A stretch of DNA of 64,000 nt from MED-G105 sp039819085. Lineage in GTDB: Bacteria; Pseudomonadota; Alphaproteobacteria; Caulobacterales; Parvularculaceae. The translations under genes were made by a program, and so were the position numbers. This document shows positions 7,191 to 15,861 of the stretch, in pieces. Each line of letters starts with the position of its first letter. Within the stretch, counting starts at the first letter, position 1. The stretch is from the NCBI GenBank assembly GCA_039819085.1, contig JBCBSQ010000013.1, positions 11,165-75,164 of the forward strand, written 5' to 3'. A model generated the notes under the pieces. That model saw only the letters and a list, made by a program, of their open reading frames with translations, was not told the origin of the DNA and did no database searches.

Positions 7191-7202
7191 CCGTACAAGG
7201 AA
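7176..7202. promoter_or_regulatory. Candidate operator: 10-base inverted repeat at the terS start
   Basis: TTCCTTGTAC (7176-7185) and GTACAAGGAA (7193-7202) are perfect inverted repeats separated by 7 bases. The dyad covers the first candidate ATG of terS (7188-7190). Size and symmetry fit a dimeric repressor site controlling the packaging operon. No cognate repressor is identified, though the AlpA-like protein is a candidate. Confidence 0.45.
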
Positions 7203-7249
7203 GGAAATGCGTCCGCACGGGATCGTAAGCCGGTGCCACGTCCAAGCAT

Positions 7250-7535
7250 TCCAAACCCGGTAAATCGCCCAAAGTCGGGGGGAGAGTCGGTGCCATCCAA
7301 CTCCCCGGCCCGCCTTGGCTCCACCGACTTTACCGGGTTTACCGACCCTCCACTCGCTGCGAATTTCGCAACACCAACAGAGCCCAAGGGGTGGGTCGTT
7401 CGTGCTGCTGGCGTATTTTTCTCCAGTATAGTCGGTAAACCCGGTAAAGTCGGTATACCCCTGTATTTGCAGGGAGTTCGATCACACCGACTTGGGCCCA
7501 AACCCGGTGAACCGTTCCGGCAAGTCGGTGCCTAG
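7250..7535. other. Iteron-rich gap next to the PrimPol gene, probable replication origin
   Basis: This stretch has no convincing gene. It holds several copies of a GTCGGT / AACCCGGTAAA module. A perfect 24-base inverted repeat lies at 7323-7346 and 7431-7454, 84 bases apart. Degenerate copies occur at 7253-7278, 7486-7513 and 7524-7530. In P4-like elements the origin lies close to the primase-helicase gene and is made of short iterons bound by that protein. The position immediately downstream of the PrimPol stop and the repeated core fit that model. Function is inferred; no experimental homologue is known to me. Confidence 0.6.
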
Positions 7536-9805
7536 AACGGCACGTCGTCGTCGTTTGGTCCAGTTGGGTACAGATCTTCGTGAAACCATTGGGCGTCGTC
7601 CCAACCGAAGTCCGGGAACATTCGCTCGCGGAGCGCCCGCAGATCGTGCGGTGGCTCGTATCCTCTTGGGCGAACGTCTCGCTTCTTCCAGCCGAACTCG
7701 TTAAGCCGACGACCAATCATGCTGACAGTCACTTCTGCCGGCTTGCACCGATCCTGAAGCTCCTTTGTCGGGACGATTCCCGGCCACGCACCATCGGCGA
7801 CTATGTCGTAGAGAACGCGATCCAGCCCGGTTAGACTTGCGGCCTTCTGCTCGCGGAGAGCCTGCGTGACAACACGATCGGCTTCGGGGCTGAAGCTGCC
7901 CAAATCCTCCCGCAATGCCGCCCCAAGGATCGCACCGCAGCCGGGGCCACGCATCCACGTCCACAACTCGTTCCAGTGTTCGTAGTCGCCCTTGCGCAAC
8001 GACGACACGTCCGCAACAACAAAGCGCCGTGCGCCCTTGCCGGCGGGAACCGCCCATTCCCGATTGGTCGACATCAGCACAGACACGTAGGACCGCTCCT
8101 GCTTGAGGTCTACGCCCTTGGCTTCGATGGTGATGCGGTCCTCGGTGATCAGTCCCTTGAGCACCCCATCGTCGTCGCCGCGCGTGAAGTCGGCTTCGTC
8201 GGCGAATAGAAGGCAGCAGTGGCGAAGGTGCGAGTTGAACCGCCCTGTGACCTGATCTTTGGAAGTGACCTGGAGCCCATGCTCGCCGAAGATGCGCATC
8301 AGCGCCTCGCCGATCAGACCCTTGCCGGTTCCCTCGTCGCCACGCAGAACGACCGCCACCTTCGGCTTGCGCGCCGGGTTCTGCACGATCCAACAGATCC
8401 ACCGCCAGACATAGTCGCGCGCATCCGGCTCGATGACCTCGTCGAGATGGCGCAGGAACGGAGCAGGGTCGGCGTCGCTCGGTTCGACACCATACCCCTG
8501 CCAGAGATTGTATCGCGTGTCGGTGTGGCCGGGATTGTCCGGGTCCAGAGTGAAGCCGTCGCTGTAGTAGCGGCGGCCCGACCACGCGCGCCAGACCGGG
8601 TATGCTGGCACAATGGTTCCCTCCTTCTTGCCGGGCAAGTGCATGGGTGCGATCTCGAACTTGAATGTCTGCTCGGGCATGCCTTCGAGCGGGAATTGGT
8701 CCCGAAAGTAGCGAGCATGCCCGCCGACCTTCGCGGCGAAGTAGTCTCGGTTGATGGCCTGCAGGACACCGCCGCTCTCCGCCACCTCCGCCCGCGCATC
8801 CTGGACCTGCTTGCGCGCATACTTGTCCGGGTGCTTCTGATCGTAGATGTGTTCGGAGACTTTGTTCTGCGGATCGAGCAGAAGGCCAAGGATCACATCG
8901 TCGTCGAGCCCTTCGCGCACCGCCTCGCAGCACATGAACCAGACACCCTCCGAACGATCCGCATACGGCTCGCCATCCGGATTAGCGTTGTACACCGCTG
9001 TGTGGAGGACGCGCGGGGGCAGCCGATTCATCTCCTCGGCTGTGAGCTGCTTTGGCGCGGCGACCGGCGCAGCAACGGCCGGCTTCCGCACCTCGTCCAC
9101 AATGATGCTGAAGTCGCCGCGATCGACGACCTCGTCAGTCATCGCGACGATGCGCGCCGGAACCGGCACACGCCCGAGCTTCCGCTTCTTCTTATTGGGC
9201 AGGTTGATGGTGCCCGGGAGGCGCATGATGCGGTCGATGTTGTGGCAGCAGTCGCCGCCAAGTTGCTCCGCAATCCATCGATTGCGGCCCTCGACATCCT
9301 CCAGGTCTTCGGTCGGTTCGCTCAGTCGCCAGAACGCCTGATAGCCCCCACCGGAATCCAGAATCGCCGAAGGCGCGGGACCGAACTCACGCAGCTTCTC
9401 GAGAAGCTTCGTGCGCGCACCCGGGAGTTCGTCGGCGCTCACCCCGCCCGGCGCATCGAGGTCGACATGCAGGAACTCCGCCGCGACGATGTCGGACTTG
9501 CTGGCCTTCCTCGTCAGACTCTTGTCGCCGGACGAATTGACCTGGCAGTACAAGTTCTCGTGGCCGACCTTCGACGCGACCCACTCCATCATCGTGTCCG
9601 TCTGCTCGGCCGTGAATGTTGCTGTGCTGATGCGCCCGTCCGGCACGATGGCGGTCAACACCCACGGCCCATTCGGACGGAGCCAACGGAGCCAGCGCTT
9701 TACTTCTTCCGCGTTAGGGGCGATAACGTCCGTGGCCGGAACGTCTCCTTTCTGTGTCGGATGAGCCCCGACGCGCTGCCGCTCACACTTCGTGTCGGGG
9801 CTCAC
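7532..9805 (-). CDS. Primase-polymerase / superfamily 3 helicase (phage/plasmid replication protein)
   Basis: 757 aa. The N-terminal part resembles the archaeo-eukaryotic primase/PrimPol fold: HVDLDAPG with Asp115 and Asp117, then SGGGYQAFW (~151-159), then DRIMRLPGTINLP (~191-203), the signature seen in RepB/PrimPol proteins. The C-terminal half is a D5/P4-type SF3 helicase with Walker A RGDEGTGKG (488-496), Walker B LLFADEADF (532-540) and sensor MSTNREWAVPA. A small winged C-terminal region follows. It starts at GTG overlapping the TGA of the AlpA-like gene as GTGA, so the two are coupled. It probably initiates replication of the excised element at the adjacent iteron region. Confidence 0.9.
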   Translation of the reverse strand: MSPDTKCERQRVGAHPTQKGDVPATDVIAPNAEEVKRWLRWLRPNGPWVLTAIVPDGRISTATFTAEQTDTMMEWVASKVGHENLYCQVNSSGDKSLTRKASKSDIVAAEFLHVDLDAPGGVSADELPGARTKLLEKLREFGPAPSAILDSGGGYQAFWRLSEPTEDLEDVEGRNRWIAEQLGGDCCHNIDRIMRLPGTINLPNKKKRKLGRVPVPARIVAMTDEVVDRGDFSIIVDEVRKPAVAAPVAAPKQLTAEEMNRLPPRVLHTAVYNANPDGEPYADRSEGVWFMCCEAVREGLDDDVILGLLLDPQNKVSEHIYDQKHPDKYARKQVQDARAEVAESGGVLQAINRDYFAAKVGGHARYFRDQFPLEGMPEQTFKFEIAPMHLPGKKEGTIVPAYPVWRAWSGRRYYSDGFTLDPDNPGHTDTRYNLWQGYGVEPSDADPAPFLRHLDEVIEPDARDYVWRWICWIVQNPARKPKVAVVLRGDEGTGKGLIGEALMRIFGEHGLQVTSKDQVTGRFNSHLRHCCLLFADEADFTRGDDDGVLKGLITEDRITIEAKGVDLKQERSYVSVLMSTNREWAVPAGKGARRFVVADVSSLRKGDYEHWNELWTWMRGPGCGAILGAALREDLGSFSPEADRVVTQALREQKAASLTGLDRVLYDIVADGAWPGIVPTKELQDRCKPAEVTVSMIGRRLNEFGWKKRDVRPRGYEPPHDLRALRERMFPDFGWDDAQWFHEDLYPTGPNDDDVPF

Positions 9806-10059
9806 AACACACCTCGCTTCCGGCCTTCAAGCCAGTCGAGGACGTCCTGCTTGCGATAGAGGATGCGCCGGCCCACGCGATGGTAGGGCGGCTGGTCTTC
9901 GGCCGATCGGGAGCGGCCCATTTCGAAGAATGGGACGCTGAGCCCGGTCAGCTCGGCGACTTGCTTGGTGTTGAGGAATTCGTCCTGGGCGGACTTGTCC
10001 TCGTGGAACTTAGCCAACTCATCGCGCACAATGGCGCGCACACGCGATTCGAGATCCAT
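9802..10059 (-). CDS. AlpA / excisionase-like HTH protein
   Basis: 85 aa. Residues ~27-80 read FLNTKQVAELTGLSVPFFE...YHRVGRRILYRKQDVLDWLE, the MerR-like winged HTH of AlpA/Xis proteins (HTH_17 type): a recognition helix after 'TKQVAELTGLS', then the beta wing and a 'VLDWLE' helix. The start ATG has GGAG six bases upstream. In P4-like satellites AlpA activates int and promotes excision. Here it is the first gene of the alpA-primase operon, and the ~265-base gap up to the integrase stop should hold its promoter. Nothing else was recognised in that gap. Confidence 0.82.
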   Translation of the reverse strand: MDLESRVRAIVRDELAKFHEDKSAQDEFLNTKQVAELTGLSVPFFEMGRSRSAEDQPPYHRVGRRILYRKQDVLDWLEGRKRGVL

Positions 10060-10324
10060 GACGGACTCCGACTAAACACTAACAATTTAGGGTTCAGTCG
10101 GCGCGCGGTACTTCTCAAATAGCGCTTTGGGACCCTTGTCAGAAGAATTCACTTCTGGCCGCCTGCCGGGGTGCAAATGCCTGTCCCACTGGCCGCAGCC
10201 TTTACGAAGAGGGGTCCTCACCGGAGCGAGTCGGATTCCACGATCTGCCGTGCCCTTGCCCAATTCCTGGGACTTACATGGGTCTCACCTGCCACTCGCG
10301 ACCACTATAGCAAGAACTGTGCCG

Positions 10325-11344
10325 CTATAAAAGTCCGTACTCGGCGGCCACCGCGTCGCCGATGCGCTCGGCCCAGTGCATCAGGCGCTCCGGCGTGTCG
10401 TAGTCCTCGCCGTACAGATCGGTGGAGCCGCGCCGCTCGCGGTGGTCCATCAGGCGCGCCACGATCGGGAACGGGGCCTCCGCGACGCTTTCGGCGACGC
10501 TGCGATATATGTGGCGCAGTTGGTGTGCGCCCGGCATGCCGCTGGGGGCTTTGAAGCCCGACCGATACGGCCAGACCCACTCGCCCACCCTTGGGCGCGC
10601 GTCCAGAATCGCCCGCGAGCGGCGGCAGAGCGGAATGTCGAACGCCTCCCCCATCTTGGGCGTGGGAATGTGGAGCCATCCGTCGCGAAGGTGCTCCCAT
10701 CGCATGCGGCAGATGTCGCCCCGGCGCAGGCCTGTCAGCGCAATGAAGATCCACATGTCCGGATGGGGCGAGCGCCGCCGGATCTCCGTGGCCCAGGCCT
10801 CGCGGTCCTCGATGCGGCGGCGCTTGCGCTGGCTCTTCGGCGGCTTCTTCGGCTGGCGGACGTTTCGGCCGGGCCACGGCTCGTCTGTCACATAGCGCCA
10901 CACTGTTCCGTGCAGCGAGATCACGTCGCGGGCGACCCAGGGCGACTCGATGTCCTTCTTGATTCGTTGCAACGCCGTCTTGGTGATCTTGGTCAGCGGC
11001 CGGTCCCACCATTCCGCCATGTGCTTGCGCATCTGCTGCTCGCGAATCTTGGCGGTGTCGGGCGGGACCTCCTCGGCCCACTGGGCGAACGCCTCGGCCA
11101 ACGTGCCCGCACGGCGCGTCAGCCCGTCCCCGTGGGACACGGCGCGCTCTTTGGCGGCCTGCAGGCCCATCTCCGGCCAGCGACCGATGGTGATGCGCGC
11201 GCCGCCGTGGCGCTGAAGCAGGAACGCCTTTGTCCCGGTCTTACCAACGCGGCAGCCCAAGCCGAGGGGCGACTTGGCCCAGTACAGGCCAGGGGCCACA
11301 TTCGGGTTATCCAGCCAGGCCTCTGTGATGCTCCGTACAGGCAC
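10325..11344 (-). CDS. int: Tyrosine recombinase (integrase) of the island
   Basis: 339 aa. The N-terminal ~75 residues resemble the arm-binding domain of P4-type integrases (KAFLLQRHGGARITIGRWPEM). A core-binding helical domain follows, then a catalytic domain with the full tyrosine-recombinase set: Arg in TGLRRGD (~207), Lys230, HQLR (His274, Arg277), His301 in MDHRE and the nucleophile Tyr311 in DLYG. It starts at GTG 11344 with GGAG nine bases upstream; AGTAAC repeats lie directly before the start, so arm binding could autoregulate it. It lies ~115 bases inside the right boundary and reads inward. It would recombine the tRNA-Val 3' end with the element's attP. Confidence 0.94.
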   Translation of the reverse strand: MPVRSITEAWLDNPNVAPGLYWAKSPLGLGCRVGKTGTKAFLLQRHGGARITIGRWPEMGLQAAKERAVSHGDGLTRRAGTLAEAFAQWAEEVPPDTAKIREQQMRKHMAEWWDRPLTKITKTALQRIKKDIESPWVARDVISLHGTVWRYVTDEPWPGRNVRQPKKPPKSQRKRRRIEDREAWATEIRRRSPHPDMWIFIALTGLRRGDICRMRWEHLRDGWLHIPTPKMGEAFDIPLCRRSRAILDARPRVGEWVWPYRSGFKAPSGMPGAHQLRHIYRSVAESVAEAPFPIVARLMDHRERRGSTDLYGEDYDTPERLMHWAERIGDAVAAEYGLL

Positions 11345-11363
11345 GAGTAACGCTCCGAGTAAC
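11345..11363. promoter_or_regulatory. Candidate integrase arm-type sites, right end
   Basis: AGTAAC occurs at 11346-11351 and 11358-11363, 12 bases apart, between the int start codon and attR. It matches the pair at 1116-1132 near attL. The location right upstream of int would also allow feedback on int expression. Confidence 0.45.
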
Positions 11364-11461
11364 TGGAATCGTAAAACCCCGTATAGCTCGGAGGGGACAG
11401 AAGATAAAGTTAATCAATGGCTTACGGGCCAGGCAGGGGCAGGTAAAGCCCGCAAAAATAA

Positions 11462-11507
11462 GTTCACACCGTAGGGGTCGCTGGTTCGAACCCAGCCGCG
11501 CCCACCA
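11462..11507 (+). repeat. attR: displaced 3' end of tRNA-Val
   Basis: Direct repeat of 1022-1067 with 44 of 46 bases identical. It starts in the anticodon loop and ends with CCA, but the 5' half of a tRNA is missing upstream, so it is not a functional gene. Its T loop reads TTCGAAC. It marks the right edge of the island. Confidence 0.92.
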
Positions 11508-12288
11508 TTTTCCATATCTCGCGGCGGTTCGCTTCGCTCACGCCTCCGATTGGGCGCCCTGACCGGGCGGCTTGGCCGTCAACCCGAACGAGCGCCCCGC
11601 CGCGCCGCGATCGGATGACCGCGACGCCATCACCAACGCCCACGGGCGCGATATCACCCCTCGGTCGCCGCAGCATCGGATCAATTTCATCCGCCTACAG
11701 AACCTCACCGGCTGGCGGCGCAGCTTCCAGCATTTTGATCATGGCGCTCGGTGACAATGGCGCCAGGCGCCGCCCTGTCACGCCTTTCAAGGCCGGACGC
11801 GAGTGCGCCGCCGCCGTCGAGCGGTTTCGGCAAAGCGTTTATAGTGAACAGAGTTTCGATCGATGCCGGCGGGAACGACCACTCGCCGGCGGCGGCGGGA
11901 TGGTCACTGCCGAATGCGCTCGCGGTCGCCCGATATTCGCCGCCTAACGCTAGCCGGTCCTCCTCATCGCCGTCGCGATCCGCGGCCGAGATCCAGCCGC
12001 TCTTATAGCGAGCGCTTTGGCTGAAAAAACCCGGACAGGTCAGCCGACGAGAGCCGGCGACAGCGTTCACGCGCCGCCGAGCGGAGTTGCTGCGCTGCAG
12101 CACATCTCAGGCGTTTTGTTGCATTTTTGCTACGCAACGGATTGCCGGCTCGTAAGCGCTTTGATGTCACTGGACTAACTGACTCTGACCGATGAAGAAG
12201 GAAGTAATCGGGTCGCCTCAAATCAAATAGCGCGGCGACGGATAAAGCCCCGAAGTCAGGGAGGGGCGTTGAAGCAAGGGGTCTGCTC
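11508..12288. other. 781-base region without a supported gene
   Basis: Open frames here lack ribosome sites, recognisable domains and protein-like composition, and several overlap in opposite directions. I see no tRNA, IS end or long repeat. The last ~100 bases must contain the promoter and leader of the TonB receptor gene, with AAGGGG seven bases before its ATG. The stretch could be decayed sequence next to the integration site. Confidence 0.5.
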
Positions 12289-15027
12289 ATGACGAACCAC
12301 AAGAATCTTGCAAGCAAACTTCTGTCCGGCGTCGGCCTTGCGGCGATGGCCTCGACAGGGGCGCTAGCTCAGGACGACGAGATCATCGTCAGCGCCACGA
12401 AGCGGGAGCAGACGCTTCAGGAAGTGCCGATCGCAGTCAGCGTCGTCGACGCGGACACGATCAATGACGCCCAGATCATTGACCTGATCGACCTTCAGGC
12501 GTCCGTTCCGTCGCTTCGAGTGACGCAGCAGCAAAACGCCTCGCAGACAAACTTTGTCATCCGCGGCTTCGGCAATGGCGCGAACAACCCTGGCATTGAA
12601 CCGGCGGTCGGCGTCTTCATCGACGGCGTGTTCCGCTCGCGTTCGGCCGCCGCGCTCCTCGACCTGCCGGAGCTTGAGCGCGTTGAAGTCCTTCGAGGCC
12701 CGCAGTCGACCCTGTTCGGCAAGAACGTGTCTGTCGGCGCGATCAGCATCACGACGTCGCTGCCGCAGTTCGAATGGGGCGGCACCGCGGAAGCCACCTT
12801 CGGCAATCTCGGCACGACGCGTTTCCGCGGCACGCTGACTGGTCCGATTACCGACACGCTGGCGTTCCGCGTTTCCGGCTCGACCAACAATCGCGAAGGC
12901 ACCTACACGAACGAATTCAACGGCCAGAATAATCTGAACGAACGCGACCGCTGGGCGGTTCGCGGCCAGCTTCTCTGGGAGCCGACCGAAACGCTCCGGT
13001 TCCGCGCGATCGCCGACTACAACAAGATCGACGAAGTTTGCTGCGGCACGGTGCTGATCGAAAATGGCCCGGTCACCGCAGGCGTGATCGGCGCCGGCCT
13101 CGGCGCAGCGATCCCGTCTTCGACGAACCCGGGCGATCGCCTGACCGCGCTGGACCAGGAGCCGCCGAACGAATTGGAAGGCCGCGGGGTTTCGTTGCAG
13201 GCGGACTGGGATCTCGGCTTCGCCGTCCTGACCTCGATCACCTCGATGCGCGAACAGCGCGACTTTAACGATACGGACGTCGACTTCACCGCGGCCGACC
13301 TGGCGACCCAGCCGCAGGAAGTGAACTATGAGACGTTCACCCAGGAACTGCGTCTCGCCGGCGACTTCGAGACCGGCATCGGCAACTTTAACTGGCTCGC
13401 CGGCGCATTCCTTTTCAGCGAGGAAGTCAATTTCTTCCAACAGACAACCTTCGGCACTCAATTCCGGGACTTTGGCAATATTCTCCTCGGCGGACTCGGC
13501 ACGGACTTCGCGACGGTTGAGGGCACCAGTCAGCTCGTCGCCGGCCTGACCCAAGGCCCTGCGGCGCTCTTTCCGGAGTTCGCAGCCATGCCCGCGAATG
13601 GCGTCGTCGCGCTTCCCTTCGGCTCTTCATTCGCTGACCAAACTGGCTTTACGGGCAACTACGAGCTCGACAACCGGTCGACGTCGCTCTTCTTCCAGAC
13701 CGATTGGGAAGTGACGGACCGGCTGACGCTGACCGGCGGCGTCGCCTACAACCGGGACCGCAAGAAAGCGGTTGGGAACACGATCCAGACGGATCCATTC
13801 CAGAACATCTTCTTCAGCCAGTTCTTTGATCCGGCCGCAGTCGGCACTGGCTCGGGCGCGGCGCTCGCCGCAGCGGATGGCCTCGGAACGGCCATCGGCA
13901 CGCCCTTCAATCCAGCCGATCCGACGGCGTTCTTTGTCGCCGCGGCGACGGCGGCGGCCACTAACCCGGCTTTTGGCGTGATCAGGCAGGGCGTGGTCGA
14001 CGGCACGACGGCGGCGCTTGAAGCCAATCCGGCCTTGAACCCGCTGGCGGCTTTCCCGGCTCTTTCCGCACTGCAGTTCATTCCGCGCCAGACGCCTTTC
14101 CCGCAGCCGGGCGCAGTGCGGGACGACGAAATCTCGCTTAGCGATGACGGCTTCGCCGTTGACGACGCCATCAACGTCACCGCAAGGATCGCTTACGACG
14201 TCACCGACGACCTCAACGTCTATTTCAGCTACGCCACCGGCTATAAGGCGCCGGCGGTGAACCTGTCCCAGGACGCCCAGGTGCCGCAGATCGGCAATAA
14301 CGGTCTCGCAGTCGGGCGCTTCGCGGCGGCCGAAGACGTGACGGTCTTCGAAATAGGCTTCAAAGCGCGCTTTGACGGCGGCTTCCTGAACGTCGCGCTC
14401 TTCGATCAGACGGTCGACAACTTCCAGTCGAACGCCTTCACGGGCACGGGCTTTGTCTTCGCCAACGCCGGCGAGCAATCGGTCCGGGGCTTCGAAGTCG
14501 AAGGCCTTTATTCGCCGTTCGAAGCGTTCGCGCTCAACTTCGGCCTCACCTATCTCGATCCCAACTTCGACTCATTCGTCGCCGCGCCGTGCCCGGCGGC
14601 AGGCCTCGTGCCGTTTACGCAAGCTGATATCGTCGCCCAGTGCGCCGTGGCGGGCGTGACGACGGTTGATCTTTCGGGCGAAGATCCGGTCGGGATCCAC
14701 CCGGTCAGCCTGACGGCGGCCGCGACCTATGAGTGGGACCTTGGCGGCGGGAATACGCTGACGCCGCGGGTTGAGTATCTATTCGAAAGCGAAGTCGATC
14801 TCTTCCAGAACCAGAACGAGCTCGCGCCAACCCGACGGGTCAGCCAGCTGAACGCGAATATGGCCTTCCGGATGGAAAACGGCTTCAGCGTTAACGTCTG
14901 GGGCCGTAACCTCGCCAATGACGACGGCCTCATCACAGCCTTCCCGTCCGTTGCGCAGGCAGGCTCGCTGAACGCCTATGTCGTTCAGCCGCGGACCTGG
15001 GGCGTCTCGATCCGCAAGGACTTCTAA
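12289..15027 (+). CDS. TonB-dependent outer-membrane receptor
   Basis: 912 aa. A signal peptide ends near ALAQD, followed by a TonB-box-like segment DEIIVSATKRE. The plug domain follows: VPIAVSVV, SLRVTQQQN..FVIRGFG, VFIDGVFRSR and ERVEVLRGPQSTLFGKN. The rest is a 22-strand-type barrel ending in ...SIRKDF with the terminal Phe of outer-membrane proteins. It would import a bulky substrate using TonB/ExbBD energy. The plug and barrel style ('IIVSATKREQ', 'VEVLRGPQ') is typical of the large receptor group in sphingomonad-like and related alphaproteobacteria. The substrate cannot be deduced and no regulator or transporter lies adjacent. A strong terminator follows at 15085-15113. It lies outside the island. 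Confidence 0.95.
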   Translation: MTNHKNLASKLLSGVGLAAMASTGALAQDDEIIVSATKREQTLQEVPIAVSVVDADTINDAQIIDLIDLQASVPSLRVTQQQNASQTNFVIRGFGNGANNPGIEPAVGVFIDGVFRSRSAAALLDLPELERVEVLRGPQSTLFGKNVSVGAISITTSLPQFEWGGTAEATFGNLGTTRFRGTLTGPITDTLAFRVSGSTNNREGTYTNEFNGQNNLNERDRWAVRGQLLWEPTETLRFRAIADYNKIDEVCCGTVLIENGPVTAGVIGAGLGAAIPSSTNPGDRLTALDQEPPNELEGRGVSLQADWDLGFAVLTSITSMREQRDFNDTDVDFTAADLATQPQEVNYETFTQELRLAGDFETGIGNFNWLAGAFLFSEEVNFFQQTTFGTQFRDFGNILLGGLGTDFATVEGTSQLVAGLTQGPAALFPEFAAMPANGVVALPFGSSFADQTGFTGNYELDNRSTSLFFQTDWEVTDRLTLTGGVAYNRDRKKAVGNTIQTDPFQNIFFSQFFDPAAVGTGSGAALAAADGLGTAIGTPFNPADPTAFFVAAATAAATNPAFGVIRQGVVDGTTAALEANPALNPLAAFPALSALQFIPRQTPFPQPGAVRDDEISLSDDGFAVDDAINVTARIAYDVTDDLNVYFSYATGYKAPAVNLSQDAQVPQIGNNGLAVGRFAAAEDVTVFEIGFKARFDGGFLNVALFDQTVDNFQSNAFTGTGFVFANAGEQSVRGFEVEGLYSPFEAFALNFGLTYLDPNFDSFVAAPCPAAGLVPFTQADIVAQCAVAGVTTVDLSGEDPVGIHPVSLTAAATYEWDLGGGNTLTPRVEYLFESEVDLFQNQNELAPTRRVSQLNANMAFRMENGFSVNVWGRNLANDDGLITAFPSVAQAGSLNAYVVQPRTWGVSIRKDF

Positions 15028-15084
15028 TCTGCTCAGCGTTCGGCCTTTGCGCGAGGCCACGCTGCGCAAGCCGCACTGAACAAG

Positions 15085-15113
15085 AAAGCCCCCGCGCCGC
15101 GGGGGCTTTTTTT
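15085..15113 (+). terminator. Rho-independent terminator after the TonB receptor gene
   Basis: GCCCCC...GGGGGC hairpin with seven T directly after it (15107-15113), 58 bases past the receptor stop. Confidence 0.88.
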
Positions 15114-15291
15114 GTCTCGCCTCGTTTTTGACTCGCCTAAAGGCGACCGCCAGCGCGCGCCGCTTGCCGCAATCCGTTAACCAGTCTCGCTCACCCGCGA
15201 TTAAGCTGAATGGACCTAGGGTGCCAGCTTGAGGGAGGCGGCGCCCCGGCCGGACCGCCCATCTTGATCAGCATGGGGCGGAGATCGGGAC

Positions 15292-15861
15292 ATGGCCCAT
15301 TCAACGCGGCGCAATCTTTTCGGCCTGCGGACGCGTCGCGGCTTCGTGCGGAGCCGTCGCGGCTCAGCGGCGATCGAGTTCGCCATGGTTGCGCCGGTTT
15401 TTCTCGCGCTGACGCTTTCGGTGTTCGAAGCGGCCCTCTACTTCTTCATTTCATCTGCGGTTGACTCAGCCAGCACGCGCGCTGCGCGCCTTATTCGCAC
15501 CGGCCAAGCGCAAGGCGGCGCGATTTCACAAGACGCATTCTTCGGCGAGATCTGCCGTGTGGTGGGTTCGTTCGGCGACTGCCAGGAGCAACTGACGGTC
15601 GATGTTCAGCGCTTCAACAATTTTACGGACCTCGCGGCGGATGTCGCCGCGCCGGTCTGCAGAGATTCCGACCCGACGCTGGGCGAGCCTGACCCGGACA
15701 CGCTCCCCTACAACACCGGCGCCGCACGAGATATTATCCGTGTTCGGATTTGCTTTCTCTATAAGAGTTTCAATCCGGCGATTGGTTTCAATCTGGAGTC
15801 CGCCGACGGCGGCGCCCACAAAATGATCTCGACGACGATCTTCCGCAATGAGCCTTTCTAA
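15292..15861 (+). CDS. TadE-like pilus assembly protein
   Basis: 189 aa. A basic N-terminus is followed by RRGSAAIEFAMVAPVFLALTLSVFE, the TadE/TadG signature: a Gly-Ser/Ala cleavage-like site, a conserved Glu and one hydrophobic helix (~25-50). The remainder is a periplasmic domain with four Cys. TadE-family minor pseudopilins belong to the Flp/Tad pilus apparatus. The 3' end overlaps the next TadE-like gene by 14 bases, so they form one operon. The pilus ATPase, secretin and Flp pilin genes are not in the window. Confidence 0.85.
   Translation: MAHSTRRNLFGLRTRRGFVRSRRGSAAIEFAMVAPVFLALTLSVFEAALYFFISSAVDSASTRAARLIRTGQAQGGAISQDAFFGEICRVVGSFGDCQEQLTVDVQRFNNFTDLAADVAAPVCRDSDPTLGEPDPDTLPYNTGAARDIIRVRICFLYKSFNPAIGFNLESADGGAHKMISTTIFRNEPF

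Larger units (their letters stand above)
1022..11507. mobile_element. tRNA-Val integrated satellite-like element (or deleted prophage), about 10.4 kb
   Basis: The segment is bounded by a 46-base direct repeat of the tRNA-Val 3' end. Its integrase gene sits just inside the right boundary and reads inward. Contents in leftward order are integrase, AlpA-like HTH, PrimPol-helicase, iteron region, terminase small and large subunits, five small unknown genes, a terminator, then three cargo genes. Genes for portal, capsid, protease, tail, lysis and a recognisable CI-type repressor are all absent. Integrase + AlpA + primase-helicase at a tRNA is the core of P4-like satellites and PICIs, but those normally hijack the helper's large terminase. 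A TerS/TerL pair without a capsid is the odd feature. A prophage remnant remains the main alternative. Confidence 0.88.

Noticed and set aside
7187..7501. 104-aa frame on the minus strand between terS and the PrimPol gene
   Set aside because: It is built from the iteron repeats, has low-complexity Pro/Gly/Thr composition and no ribosome site.
1022..11507. CRISPR array or insertion sequence inside the island
   Set aside because: No regularly spaced direct repeats and no transposase frame were seen.
11464..11676. Open frame on the minus strand ending GAAGFEPATP
   Set aside because: This peptide is the well-known spurious antisense translation of a tRNA T arm; here it comes from the attR copy.
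11705..12103. 132-aa frame after the island
   Set aside because: No ribosome site, no domain, competing frames on the other strand; left as unassigned sequence.
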